A DNA stretch of 64,000 bases from Neptuniibacter caesariensis (GTDB lineage Bacteria > Pseudomonadota > Gammaproteobacteria > Pseudomonadales > Balneatricaceae): NCBI RefSeq assembly GCF_000153345.1, contig NZ_CH724125.1, forward strand, positions 2,015,917-2,079,916, in the 5' to 3' direction. Each line of letters opens with the position of its first letter. Within the stretch, counting starts at the first letter, position 1. Position numbers and translations under genes: made by a program. A model generated the notes under the pieces. It was not told where the DNA came from and made no database searches. It saw nothing but the letters and a program-made list of their open reading frames with translations. Positions 1-7,837 of this stretch are shown here, piece after piece.

Positions 1-61
1 CAATGCGGTGCCTGGCAGAAGAGATGATCAGGTGGCGGCATGAATTCTATCGAGGTTTATC

Positions 62-277
62 ATGAAAGCTGGTATCCACCCAGAATACACAGAAATTAAC
101 GCAACTTGTTCTTGCGGTAATGTTGTTAAGACCAAGTCTACTCTTGGCAAAGATCTTCACTTGGACGTTTGCTCCGCTTGCCACCCTTTCTACACTGGTA
201 AGCAGAAAGAAGCGACTTCAGGTGGGCGTATCGATCGCTTCAACAAGCGTTTCGGTTCTCGCGGCCTGAAAAAATAA
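62..277 (+). CDS. rpmE: 50S ribosomal protein L31, zinc-binding form
   Basis: This is the 71-residue protein L31 of the large ribosomal subunit, which helps bridge the two subunits. Four cysteines (C16, C18, C37, C40) form the zinc-binding set that marks the zinc-containing paralogue, as opposed to the cysteine-free form (YkgM type) used under zinc limitation. Length and the N-terminus MKAGIHPEY are typical for the family. The gene is followed within 30 bases by a strong intrinsic terminator, which lies inside the beginning of the next gene. Confidence 0.97.
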   Translation: MKAGIHPEYTEINATCSCGNVVKTKSTLGKDLHLDVCSACHPFYTGKQKEATSGGRIDRFNKRFGSRGLKK

Positions 278-288
278 GTGAAATCGCA

Positions 289-1062
289 ATGCGAATTCTA
301 AAAAAAGCGCCTCCATTGTGGGGCGCTTTTTTGTTTACAGGGCTTTGGATACCTAATCTGTATGCTGCCTGCTCTATGCCTTCCTCTGTGCAGCGAGTTC
401 AAGTTGCCCATGTCTATGATGGCGATACTGTCCGCTTGACTGATGGGAGGCGCATTCGCTTGATCGGTATCAATACGCCTGAAACTGAAAAGGAAGGGAT
501 TCCTGCCGAGCCTTACGCGAAAGAAGCCAAATCCCGTTTAGAGGGGATTCTTGCAGGGGCTGATATAAAGTTACTTCCTGGGCGTCAGTCCTATGACCGT
601 TATAAGCGCAAATTAGCCTATTTGTTTGCAGATGGTGCTCTTGTATCAGAAATGTTGATAGAAGAGGGATTGGGTCATTATGTGGCTATTCCTCCCAATA
701 CTCGTTTTCTGGGCTGTCTTAGTGATGCTGAAGCAATAGCACGTAAAAAGGGTGAAGCGCTATGGTCTGAGCCTGTTCGGGATGTGGCGGCACTGCATTC
801 CGGAGAGAGTGGATTTCGCCTGTTAAGAGGGCGCGTTGCTGCCGTTAAAACAATCAAAACGGGTTATATATTAGAAATTGAATCTCAGTTGGCGATAAAG
901 ATTAGTAAGGAAACGTCATTACTGTTTGATCAATCATTGGAAAAACTGCTTGGGCGTGAGGTGGAAGTTCGTGGCTGGATCAGACCAAAATCAGCTAAAA
1001 CTCCTAAGCATTATCTGCCTTGGTTTATGCAGTTAACCCATCCTGCTCAATTACGTATTTAG
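289..1062 (+). CDS. Secreted thermonuclease (SNase-like) family protein
   Basis: This 257-residue protein of the staphylococcal nuclease-like fold is probably an exported nuclease. The core carries DGDTVRL (about residues 45-51), the RLIGINTPE motif that supplies an active-site arginine and a calcium-binding region, and the YDRYKRKLAY motif around residue 105 with the second catalytic arginine. The N-terminus to about residue 27 reads as a signal peptide ending NLYAA. A C-terminal extension of about 90 residues follows the nuclease core. The ATG at 289 has no clear ribosome binding site and lies just before the rpmE terminator, so the hairpin encodes part of the signal peptide. The next in-frame ATG (about 376) would give an unsecreted core. 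A nuclease next to rpmE is also found in Pseudomonas. Confidence 0.85.
   Translation: MRILKKAPPLWGAFLFTGLWIPNLYAACSMPSSVQRVQVAHVYDGDTVRLTDGRRIRLIGINTPETEKEGIPAEPYAKEAKSRLEGILAGADIKLLPGRQSYDRYKRKLAYLFADGALVSEMLIEEGLGHYVAIPPNTRFLGCLSDAEAIARKKGEALWSEPVRDVAALHSGESGFRLLRGRVAAVKTIKTGYILEIESQLAIKISKETSLLFDQSLEKLLGREVEVRGWIRPKSAKTPKHYLPWFMQLTHPAQLRI
301..334 (+). terminator. Intrinsic terminator of rpmE, inside the next CDS
   Basis: An A-run is followed by a GC-rich stem (307-313 pairing with 320-326, one G-T pair, six-base loop) and then TTTTTTG. It sits 24 bases after the rpmE stop and also encodes residues 5-16 of the following nuclease. Confidence 0.85.
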
Positions 1063-1156
1063 ACTAAGATATTGCTCAATAGAGACTTCCAGATAGGTTT
1101 TTTTAGTTCTTTAGGCTTATCGGTCAGAAAAAAAGCCTGTTGAATGATTCTGATAG

Positions 1157-1185
1157 TTGTTCGAAATAACCCTTTTCTATATAGT
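1157..1185 (+). promoter_or_regulatory. Predicted sigma-70 promoter of the malic enzyme gene
   Basis: TTGTTC (1157-1162) and TATAGT (1180-1185) are separated by exactly 17 bases, which puts transcription start near 1192, about 30 bases before the ATG. TTGTTCGA recurs at 1189-1196, across the presumed start. Confidence 0.55.
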
Positions 1186-1223
1186 TCTTTGTTCGACTTT
1201 TTAACTAGATTGGAACAGCAGCT

Positions 1224-2471
1224 ATGTCTGAAGATATGAAACAAGCCGCTCTTGATTACCATGAGTTTCCGCGCCCGGGTAAAATCAGCGTGGAACTTTC
1301 TACAGAGGCTGAATCTCAGCTTGACCTTTCTCTGGCGTACAGCCCGGGTGTAGCGGAGCCGGTTCGTGAGATCGCAAAGGATCCTGAAAATGCATACCGT
1401 TACACGGCAAAGGGTAACCTGGTCGCAGTAATTTCTAACGGCTCTGCAATTCTGGGTCTGGGCGACTTAGGTCCTCTGGCATCCAAGCCTGTTATGGAAG
1501 GTAAGGCTCTGTTGTTCAAGCGTTTTGCTGGCCTTGATTCTATTGATATCGAAGTTGATGCTGAGAGTCCGCAGGCTTTTATCGACACAGTAGCACGCAT
1601 TGCAGATACTTTTGGTGGTATCAACCTAGAAGATATTAAGGCACCAGAGTGCTTTGAGATCGAGCGTGTTCTGATTGAGCGTTGTAATATTCCAGTATTC
1701 CATGATGATCAGCACGGTACAGCGATTGTAACGGCTGCCGGCATGATCAATGCTCTGGAAATTGCAGGTAAAAAACTGGAAGAGGCATCTATCGTATGTC
1801 TGGGCGCAGGTGCTGCCGCTCACGCATGTATGAAGCTTCTGGTTAATATGGGCGCTAAAGTAGAAAATATCTACATGATTGATCGTACGGGTGTTATCCA
1901 CTCTGGTCGTGAAAATCTGACGCCTGAGAAAGCGGCGTTTGCATCTGAAACTGATAAGCGTACTCTGGACGATGCAATTGATGGCGCTGACGTATTTGTT
2001 GGCCTGTCTGGTCCTAACCTGCTATCAGGTGAGCAGCTTTCCAAGATGGCCGCTAACCCGGTTGTATTTGCGTGCGCAAACCCTGACCCAGAGATTCGTC
2101 CTGAACTTGCTCACGAAACGCGTGATGATGTAATCATGGCAACAGGTCGTTCAGACTTCCCTAACCAGGTGAACAATGTTCTTGGCTTCCCATTCATCTT
2201 CCGTGGTGCGATGGATGTTCGCGCAACGGCGATCAACGAAGAGATGAAAGCTGCGGCGGTGCGTGCATTGGCTGAGCTGGCTAAAGAGCCTGTAACGCAG
2301 GAAGTACTGGATGCTTACGGTCTGGATTCTCTGGAATTCGGTAGTGACTACATCATTCCAAAAGCGACTGATTCCCGTCTGCTAGGCGCGGTTTCAACTG
2401 CAGTTGCTCAGGCAGCTATCGATACAGGTGTTGCTCGACTGCCACTACCAGACAATTACCCACTGTCTTAA
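1224..2471 (+). CDS. NAD(P)-dependent malic enzyme, single-domain form
   Basis: The enzyme decarboxylates malate to pyruvate with reduction of NAD(P), linking the TCA cycle to pyruvate and NADPH supply in the cytosol. At 415 residues it has only the malic enzyme N-terminal and NAD-binding domains and lacks the phosphotransacetylase-like domain of E. coli MaeB (about 760 residues). Visible signatures are LAYSPGVAEPVREI near residue 40, the metal-site region FHDDQHGTA around residue 160 and the Rossmann motif VCLGAGAAAHA near residue 192. A weak GGAACAG precedes the ATG. It converges on the PBP1a gene, with a shared terminator between them, as in Pseudomonas. Confidence 0.93.
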   Translation: MSEDMKQAALDYHEFPRPGKISVELSTEAESQLDLSLAYSPGVAEPVREIAKDPENAYRYTAKGNLVAVISNGSAILGLGDLGPLASKPVMEGKALLFKRFAGLDSIDIEVDAESPQAFIDTVARIADTFGGINLEDIKAPECFEIERVLIERCNIPVFHDDQHGTAIVTAAGMINALEIAGKKLEEASIVCLGAGAAAHACMKLLVNMGAKVENIYMIDRTGVIHSGRENLTPEKAAFASETDKRTLDDAIDGADVFVGLSGPNLLSGEQLSKMAANPVVFACANPDPEIRPELAHETRDDVIMATGRSDFPNQVNNVLGFPFIFRGAMDVRATAINEEMKAAAVRALAELAKEPVTQEVLDAYGLDSLEFGSDYIIPKATDSRLLGAVSTAVAQAAIDTGVARLPLPDNYPLS

Positions 2472-2485
2472 TGGCGAGTTAAGTA

Positions 2486-2517
2486 TAAAAAAAAACCGGC
2501 TTATAGCCGGTTTTTTT
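2486..2517. terminator. Bidirectional terminator between malic enzyme and mrcA
   Basis: CCGGC (2496-2500), loop TTATA and GCCGG (2506-2510) are flanked by A-runs on the left and T-runs on the right, so the hairpin can end transcripts from either side of this convergent pair. Confidence 0.9.
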
Positions 2518-2532
2518 GTGTCTGACTGTTAC

Positions 2533-4881
2533 TTAAAAGAGTTCTTCTGCTGCGTTGCTTTGTCTGCTGCTGGAAGGTGACGCATAGCCTCTTGGGATAT
2601 TAGGTTTGCGGAAGAACTCATAGATAGCGTCTGACTGCCCAGGATAGGCTAGCTTTCCGCTTTTAGGGTCGATTTTTACGCTCACAATACCTTCAGGTGG
2701 AGAGGGGGCGTTTTCAGGCTTTTCTTTCAACGCTTCACGCATGAAATCAATCCATATAGGTAATGCCGCGGTACCACCAAACTCTCTTCTGCCTAGTGTT
2801 GTTGGTTGGTCAAAGCCTACCCAAGCGGTAGCAACATAGTCCCTATTGAAACCTGAGAACCAGGCGTCCTTCTGGTCATTGGTTGTACCTGTTTTTCCAG
2901 CGATGTCTGTGCGTTTCAATACAAGGGCTTTACGACCAGTGCCGCGCTTAATCACATCCTGCATTATGTTGTAAGTCAGGAAGGTGACCTTTTCATCGTA
3001 AATCCGGGGGGCCTTGTTGGGAATTTCCTCTGTGCATTCACTACAGACTGTTAAAGGTTTGGCGGTGTGAAGTGCTTCGCCAAAAGAGTTTTCGATTCGT
3101 TGTATGAAATAAGGGTTGACCTTATAGCCGCCGTTAGCGAAAGAGGCATAGCCTGTCACTAGCTGGAGAGGGGTTACATCAGCGCTACCTAGTGATAAGG
3201 AAAGGTTGTTAGGGAGTTTCGTGCGGTCAAACCCAGCAAGGTCCAGATAGGATTGAGCTGTATCAATACCAATAGCTCTAAGAAGGCGAATAGATACCAG
3301 GTTTCTGGAACGGTATAGGGCTTCTCTTAAGCGTGTGGGTCCATAAAACTTTTTGCTTGAGTTTTCAGGACGCCAGTTGCCTTCCAGTTTTTTATCATGG
3401 AAAACAATTGGGGCATCGTTAATCAGTGACGCAGCCGAATAGCCTTTATCTAAAGCCGCAGCATAAATGAATGGTTTAAAGTTAGATCCGGGTTGGCGAA
3501 CAGCCTGGGTGCTGCGATTAAACTTGTTATGGGTGAAATTAAAACCACCGACCAGTGATACTATGGCGCCATCCTGAGGATTCAGAGCGACCATTGCACC
3601 TTGTACTTTAGGGATTTGAGTAAGGTGAAGCTCGCCATCCTTTTCACGGATTCTGATCAGATCACCCGTTGCCATAATATCGCTGGCTTTCTTAGGTGAT
3701 TTTCCAACGCGGTTTACTGATTTGTATGGTTTTGCCCAGGACATGCCTTCCCACTTCAGCGTAGCTTTTTCGCCATCTTTTAACAGAAGCTCGGCCTCTT
3801 TATCGCCTGTAGACAAAACAACAGCAGGTTTTAAAACGCCATAAGAGATAGTCTTATTAAGTTTTTTCTGAATCTCGACCATCGATTCCTGTGTTAGGTC
3901 CCATTTGGCTTCAGCGCCGAGGTACCCATGACGTTCAGAGTAGGCAATGAGACCATTAGAAACAGCTACATTGGCACTGCTTTGTAAGGAGCTGTCTAAA
4001 GTGGTGTAAACCTTATAGCCATCTGTGTATAGGTTTTCGCCATATTTGTCGTAAAGGTTCTTACGAACCATCTCGGCGACGTAGTAAGCACGCAATTCAA
4101 TGTCGCTGGTATGGTATTTGGCCGTAACTGGAGATTTAGTTGCTTCTTCCAGTTGCTGGTCATTAATGAAACTGAGCGAGTGCATTCGCTTTAAAATCCA
4201 GTTGCGGCGCTCAATTGCTCGACTAGGATTGGTAATGGGGTTAAAGGCAGAAGGAGCTTTTGGTAAGCCTGCAATCATTGCGTGTTGGGCAAGGCTCAAG
4301 TTTTCGATGTCTTTGCCGTAATAGACATTGGCAGCAGCCTGAATACCGTAAGAACGATGGCCAAGGTAAATTTTATTTATGTAGAGTTCAAAGATCTCTT
4401 CTTTACTTAGTTCCTGCTCAATCCTTAGTGCTAGCAGGATCTCCATGAACTTACGTGTAAATGTGCGTTCACGAGTAAGGAAAAAGTTTTTTGCAACCTG
4501 CATTGTAATGGTCGAGCCGCCACTTTGGATTTTTCCTGTGGTAGCTAATTGAAAGGCAGCTCGGGTAAGGCCTTTGATGTCGATGCCGAAATGGTCGAAG
4601 AAGCGACTATCTTCGGCGGCAGTCAGTGCATGGGTAAATTGAGGAGGTATTTCAGAAAAATTAATCGGGGTACGGCGCTTTTCGCCAAACTCAGCGATTA
4701 ACTTTTCATCCTGGGAATAAATTCTAAGAGGGGTTTGGAATTTTACTTCGCGCAATGATTCGACATCTGGAAGCTTTGGTGAGAAGTAAAAATATGCCCC
4801 TGCAAGCGCTATGCTTCCTAGGAAAAAACAGAAAATACCTAATTTAAACAAAAGTTTGAAAAACGAAACCATAGCTGACAT
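2533..4881 (-). CDS. mrcA: Penicillin-binding protein 1A (bifunctional peptidoglycan synthase)
   Basis: This class A PBP is anchored in the inner membrane by an N-terminal segment (about residues 8-31) and polymerises and cross-links peptidoglycan in the periplasm. The GT51 glycosyltransferase domain shows EDSRFFDHFGID near residue 90 and GGSTITMQVAKNFFL near residue 122. A spacer domain follows, and then the transpeptidase domain with the nucleophile motif GSNFK and a KTGTT box. The 782-residue length fits the family. The gene is divergent from pilM, the arrangement known from Pseudomonas (ponA). Confidence 0.95.
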   Translation of the reverse strand: MSAMVSFFKLLFKLGIFCFFLGSIALAGAYFYFSPKLPDVESLREVKFQTPLRIYSQDEKLIAEFGEKRRTPINFSEIPPQFTHALTAAEDSRFFDHFGIDIKGLTRAAFQLATTGKIQSGGSTITMQVAKNFFLTRERTFTRKFMEILLALRIEQELSKEEIFELYINKIYLGHRSYGIQAAANVYYGKDIENLSLAQHAMIAGLPKAPSAFNPITNPSRAIERRNWILKRMHSLSFINDQQLEEATKSPVTAKYHTSDIELRAYYVAEMVRKNLYDKYGENLYTDGYKVYTTLDSSLQSSANVAVSNGLIAYSERHGYLGAEAKWDLTQESMVEIQKKLNKTISYGVLKPAVVLSTGDKEAELLLKDGEKATLKWEGMSWAKPYKSVNRVGKSPKKASDIMATGDLIRIREKDGELHLTQIPKVQGAMVALNPQDGAIVSLVGGFNFTHNKFNRSTQAVRQPGSNFKPFIYAAALDKGYSAASLINDAPIVFHDKKLEGNWRPENSSKKFYGPTRLREALYRSRNLVSIRLLRAIGIDTAQSYLDLAGFDRTKLPNNLSLSLGSADVTPLQLVTGYASFANGGYKVNPYFIQRIENSFGEALHTAKPLTVCSECTEEIPNKAPRIYDEKVTFLTYNIMQDVIKRGTGRKALVLKRTDIAGKTGTTNDQKDAWFSGFNRDYVATAWVGFDQPTTLGRREFGGTAALPIWIDFMREALKEKPENAPSPPEGIVSVKIDPKSGKLAYPGQSDAIYEFFRKPNIPRGYASPSSSRQSNAAEELF

Positions 4882-5043
4882 GCTAGTCTTAATATAAGAA
4901 AAAATTGATAAAGGTCTATTATATAGACACCTGATAGTGATCCTCTAGCAGTAATTTGTTTTTAATTTTTACAATTAAGCGCTAGAGTTGAATATAGAGT
5001 AGTTACTATACATTAACGCAACATTAAGTTAGGGAATTCGTTT

Positions 5044-6105
5044 GTGTTTGGCTTTCTGGGGAATAAGTCGGGTAGCTTGGTTGGGGTGGATGTAGGTTCA
5101 TCCTCAGTAAAACTTGTTGCTTTATCAAAAAGTGGCAATGGCTTCTCACTGGAAGCCTATGCCGTGGTCTCTCTACCTCCCACCGCTGTTATTGATGGCA
5201 ACATTCAAGATGTCATTGAAGTAACCACGACAATAGAAAAGGCCGTTAAGGTTGCGGGCGGTAAAATGTCTTCTGCAGTAGCCGCTGTACCTGCCTCTGC
5301 TGTTATCACAAAAAAAATAGAAATGAGTAATGCTTTTACTGAATTCGAATTAGAAGATCAGATTAAGGTAGAAGCGGACCAATTCATTCCATACCCTCTT
5401 GATGAAGTTGCTCTGGATTTTGAGGTTCAAGGCAAGGTTCCTAACAATGACAGTCTCAATAAAATATTACTGGTTGCCTGTAGGAAAAGTGATGTGGAGC
5501 AGAGGGAAGATGCTATCGGTGGAGCAGGTCTCAAATGCTTAGTCGTAGATGTTGATACTTATGCCGTAGAAAGAGCTTTTCCTTTGTTAATAAATGAAGA
5601 GGTGGGGAGTGAAAACCTGGTTGGCGTGGTGGATATTGGTGCGGCAACCTTGACTTTAAATGTGTTTAAGTCTGGTGAGATTGTTTATAGCCGAGAACAG
5701 GCTTTTGGGGGTAATGATCTAACCAATTCGATTCATCAGCAATATGGAATGAGTATCGAAGAGGTAGAGCAGTCTTTACGGTTAGGTGATATATCGTCAG
5801 AGATTAATGAAATGATTGTTATGCCATTCAGGGGTACGGTAGCTCAGCAGGTATCCAGATCATTACAATTCTTCTACTCGTCAGGAGCTCATAGTGAGCT
5901 ATCCGTCTTATATCTCTCTGGAGGTACATCTACAATCGATGGGCTGGTTGATCAGTTGACGGAAGAGTTGGGTATACCTACAAAAATGGCTAACCCTTTT
6001 TCTAGTTTAGCTATTAATTCAAGGGTGAATCGCTCCCGATTAGATAGAGATGCTCCGTCCTTGATTAAAGCGTGTGGCCTTGCAATGCGCGGATTTGAGG
6101 GATAA
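5044..6105 (+). CDS. pilM: Type IV pilus inner-membrane assembly protein PilM
   Basis: PilM is a cytoplasmic actin-like (FtsA-fold) ATP-binding protein that binds the N-terminal tail of PilN and links the pilus alignment complex to the cytoplasm. The nucleotide-binding phosphate loop is visible as VGVDVGSSSVKLVAL near residue 13 and the second phosphate motif as VVDIGAATLTL near residue 196. The start codon is GTG at 5044, preceded by a weak AGGGA. The length of 353 matches the family. It is the first gene of pilMNOPQ, with 3 bases between its stop and pilN. Confidence 0.95.
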   Translation: MFGFLGNKSGSLVGVDVGSSSVKLVALSKSGNGFSLEAYAVVSLPPTAVIDGNIQDVIEVTTTIEKAVKVAGGKMSSAVAAVPASAVITKKIEMSNAFTEFELEDQIKVEADQFIPYPLDEVALDFEVQGKVPNNDSLNKILLVACRKSDVEQREDAIGGAGLKCLVVDVDTYAVERAFPLLINEEVGSENLVGVVDIGAATLTLNVFKSGEIVYSREQAFGGNDLTNSIHQQYGMSIEEVEQSLRLGDISSEINEMIVMPFRGTVAQQVSRSLQFFYSSGAHSELSVLYLSGGTSTIDGLVDQLTEELGIPTKMANPFSSLAINSRVNRSRLDRDAPSLIKACGLAMRGFEG

Positions 6106-6108
6106 AAG

Positions 6109-6657
6109 ATGGCGACAATTAATTTAAGGCCATGGCGAGAAGAGTTAGCGCAAGAGAGACAGAAACAGTTCTCGATGAACTTACTTGGAGCGGCTGTTTT
6201 TGCTGGTCTGATTGTTTTTGCCGTTGGCTTCTATTTTGATGAAATGAAAAACCGCCAGTTAGAGCGTAACAATTATTTGAAAGCTGAGACTGCAAAGCTT
6301 GATAAGCAGATAGCTCAAATTAAAGAGCTTAAAGCTAAGAAAGAGGCCTTATTACAAAGGTTGAATACAATTCAAAATTTGCAAAGTTCTCGACCGGTCA
6401 TTGTTAGGAATTTTGATGAGCTGGTTAGAGTATTGCCTGATGGTGTGCACTACTCTTCTTTAACTCGGACGGGAGCAAATGTCTCGATTACCGGGATGGC
6501 GGCTGACAAACTTGACGTTTCAACGTTGATGAGGAATCTAGATCAATCCCTCTGGTTTGGAGAGCCCAGCTTGAGTAGTGTAGGCCAGGTCCAGGAAGAT
6601 TCTAATAGCTTCAATCTGAATGTCCCTGTTGTTCTTCCAAAACCGGAGGCAAATTAA
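6109..6657 (+). CDS. pilN: Type IV pilus assembly protein PilN
   Basis: PilN is a bitopic inner-membrane protein of the pilus alignment subcomplex. Its short cytoplasmic N-terminus carries the conserved INLRPWREE motif (residues 4-12), which is the PilM-docking site in the family. A single membrane segment follows at about residues 22-42, then a coiled-coil stretch rich in K, E and Q and a small periplasmic domain that pairs with PilO. At 182 residues it is of normal length. pilO begins 2 bases after its stop. Confidence 0.94.
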   Translation: MATINLRPWREELAQERQKQFSMNLLGAAVFAGLIVFAVGFYFDEMKNRQLERNNYLKAETAKLDKQIAQIKELKAKKEALLQRLNTIQNLQSSRPVIVRNFDELVRVLPDGVHYSSLTRTGANVSITGMAADKLDVSTLMRNLDQSLWFGEPSLSSVGQVQEDSNSFNLNVPVVLPKPEAN

Positions 6658-6658
6658 G

Positions 6659-7255
6659 ATGAGCATGGTTAAGAATGCTTTCAAGGGTTTTGATCCTAAT
6701 AATCTAGACTTTGCAACTTCTGGTAATTGGCCTGTAGGTGTCAAGGTCATTTGTTATCTTTTGGTTATAGCTGCATTGGTTGCTGCAGGTTGGCATTTTT
6801 ATGCGGTAGATAAACAAAAAAACCTCCGTAAGGAGATTTCTAAAGAACAGCAGTTGAAAGACATCTATGCCCAAAAAGCGCATCAGGTTGCAAACCTTGA
6901 AGCGTTGCAGAAACAGATGGAAGACGTTGAAGAGCGTTTTGCAGAATTGAAGAAACAATTACCAACTCAGAAAGAAGTGCCAGGGTTACTTGATGATTTA
7001 ACTTTGCTAGGTACCGGTAGTGGATTGAGTATAGGCTCCATATCACTTCAGTCTGAAACTAAACAGGATTTTTATATAGAACTACCAATAAATATCTCTG
7101 TTATAGGCTCATATCATCAATTAGGGCAGTTTGTAAGTGGTATAGCAGCTTTACCTAGGATTGTTACCTTGCATAATTATTCTATAACTCCAACAGGGCA
7201 ACAAGTAACTATGAATATCAGTGCTAAAACTTATAGATTTGATGATGCGAAGTAG
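6659..7255 (+). CDS. pilO: Type IV pilus assembly protein PilO
   Basis: PilO is the partner of PilN in the periplasmic heterodimer that aligns the pilus machine. I place the start at the ATG at 6659, two bases after the pilN stop and nine bases after a good GGAGG, rather than at the upstream in-frame ATG at 6620 inside pilN. This gives 198 residues: a membrane segment at about 27-48, a coiled coil to about residue 100, and a ferredoxin-like periplasmic domain. The family resemblance is clear from position and layout. Confidence 0.93.
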   Translation: MSMVKNAFKGFDPNNLDFATSGNWPVGVKVICYLLVIAALVAAGWHFYAVDKQKNLRKEISKEQQLKDIYAQKAHQVANLEALQKQMEDVEERFAELKKQLPTQKEVPGLLDDLTLLGTGSGLSIGSISLQSETKQDFYIELPINISVIGSYHQLGQFVSGIAALPRIVTLHNYSITPTGQQVTMNISAKTYRFDDAK

Positions 7256-7262
7256 GTTTCTT

Positions 7263-7826
7263 ATGGATATGTCTTTGCCTAAAAGGTTTGTGGTTTTAAT
7301 CACTATTGCGAGTTCTTTAACTGGTTGTATAGATTGGGTCGAAGGTACTGCTGATTTAAAACAGTTCGTTGTGACTCAAAACAGTAAGCCTGCTGGTCCA
7401 ATTGAACCATTACCTGAATTTAAGCCATACCATAGCTTTGTCTATGAAGGTGCCTCGATGAGGGAGCCTTTTACTGCTTTGTTACCAATCGAAAATCTCA
7501 AAGATGGTGATGAAAGCGAACCTCAAGAAGAACAAACTCAGCTTCAGCCAGATAAAAAGCGCGAAAAAGAGTATTTAGAAACGTTTGCTTTAGACTCGTT
7601 GGTGATGGTTGGTACTATTGAATTAAAGAATGGATCTCTATGGGCCTTGATTAAAGATTCAAATTCTGAGCTTCACAGAGTTTCGAAAGGGAATTTTATG
7701 GGTTTGGACTATGGAGAGATTACTTCTATAGATGATAGGAGTATCCAATTATCTGAAATTATTTCAAATGGGCGTGGTGGTTGGATGAAACGACCACGTA
7801 GCATTGATTTGCTTGAGCAGGAATAA
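7263..7826 (+). CDS. pilP: Type IV pilus lipoprotein PilP
   Basis: PilP is an inner-membrane lipoprotein that connects the PilNO dimer to the secretin PilQ. The lipobox LTGC lies about 20-23 residues from the ATG at 7263, chosen because it gives a normal lipoprotein signal; open frame continues upstream to 7221 but overlaps pilO. A proline- and charge-rich linker (about 45-100) precedes the C-terminal beta domain that starts near FALDSLVMVGTIE. The protein has 187 residues. pilQ begins 11 bases downstream. Confidence 0.92.
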   Translation: MDMSLPKRFVVLITIASSLTGCIDWVEGTADLKQFVVTQNSKPAGPIEPLPEFKPYHSFVYEGASMREPFTALLPIENLKDGDESEPQEEQTQLQPDKKREKEYLETFALDSLVMVGTIELKNGSLWALIKDSNSELHRVSKGNFMGLDYGEITSIDDRSIQLSEIISNGRGGWMKRPRSIDLLEQE

Positions 7827-7837
7827 GGGACATTATC

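Noticed and set aside
1..61. Gene fragment at the left edge
   Set aside because: Sixty bases upstream of rpmE give no reading I can assign; it more likely holds the rpmE promoter and ribosome binding site region.
1113..1138. AGGCTT/AAGCCT inverted repeat as a terminator of the nuclease gene
   Set aside because: Short stem with a 14-base A-rich loop and no T-run after it on either strand.
1059..1262. 67-residue minus-strand open frame over the malic enzyme promoter
   Set aside because: It overlaps a good promoter and the start of a certain gene, has no ribosome binding site that I can see, and no domain character.
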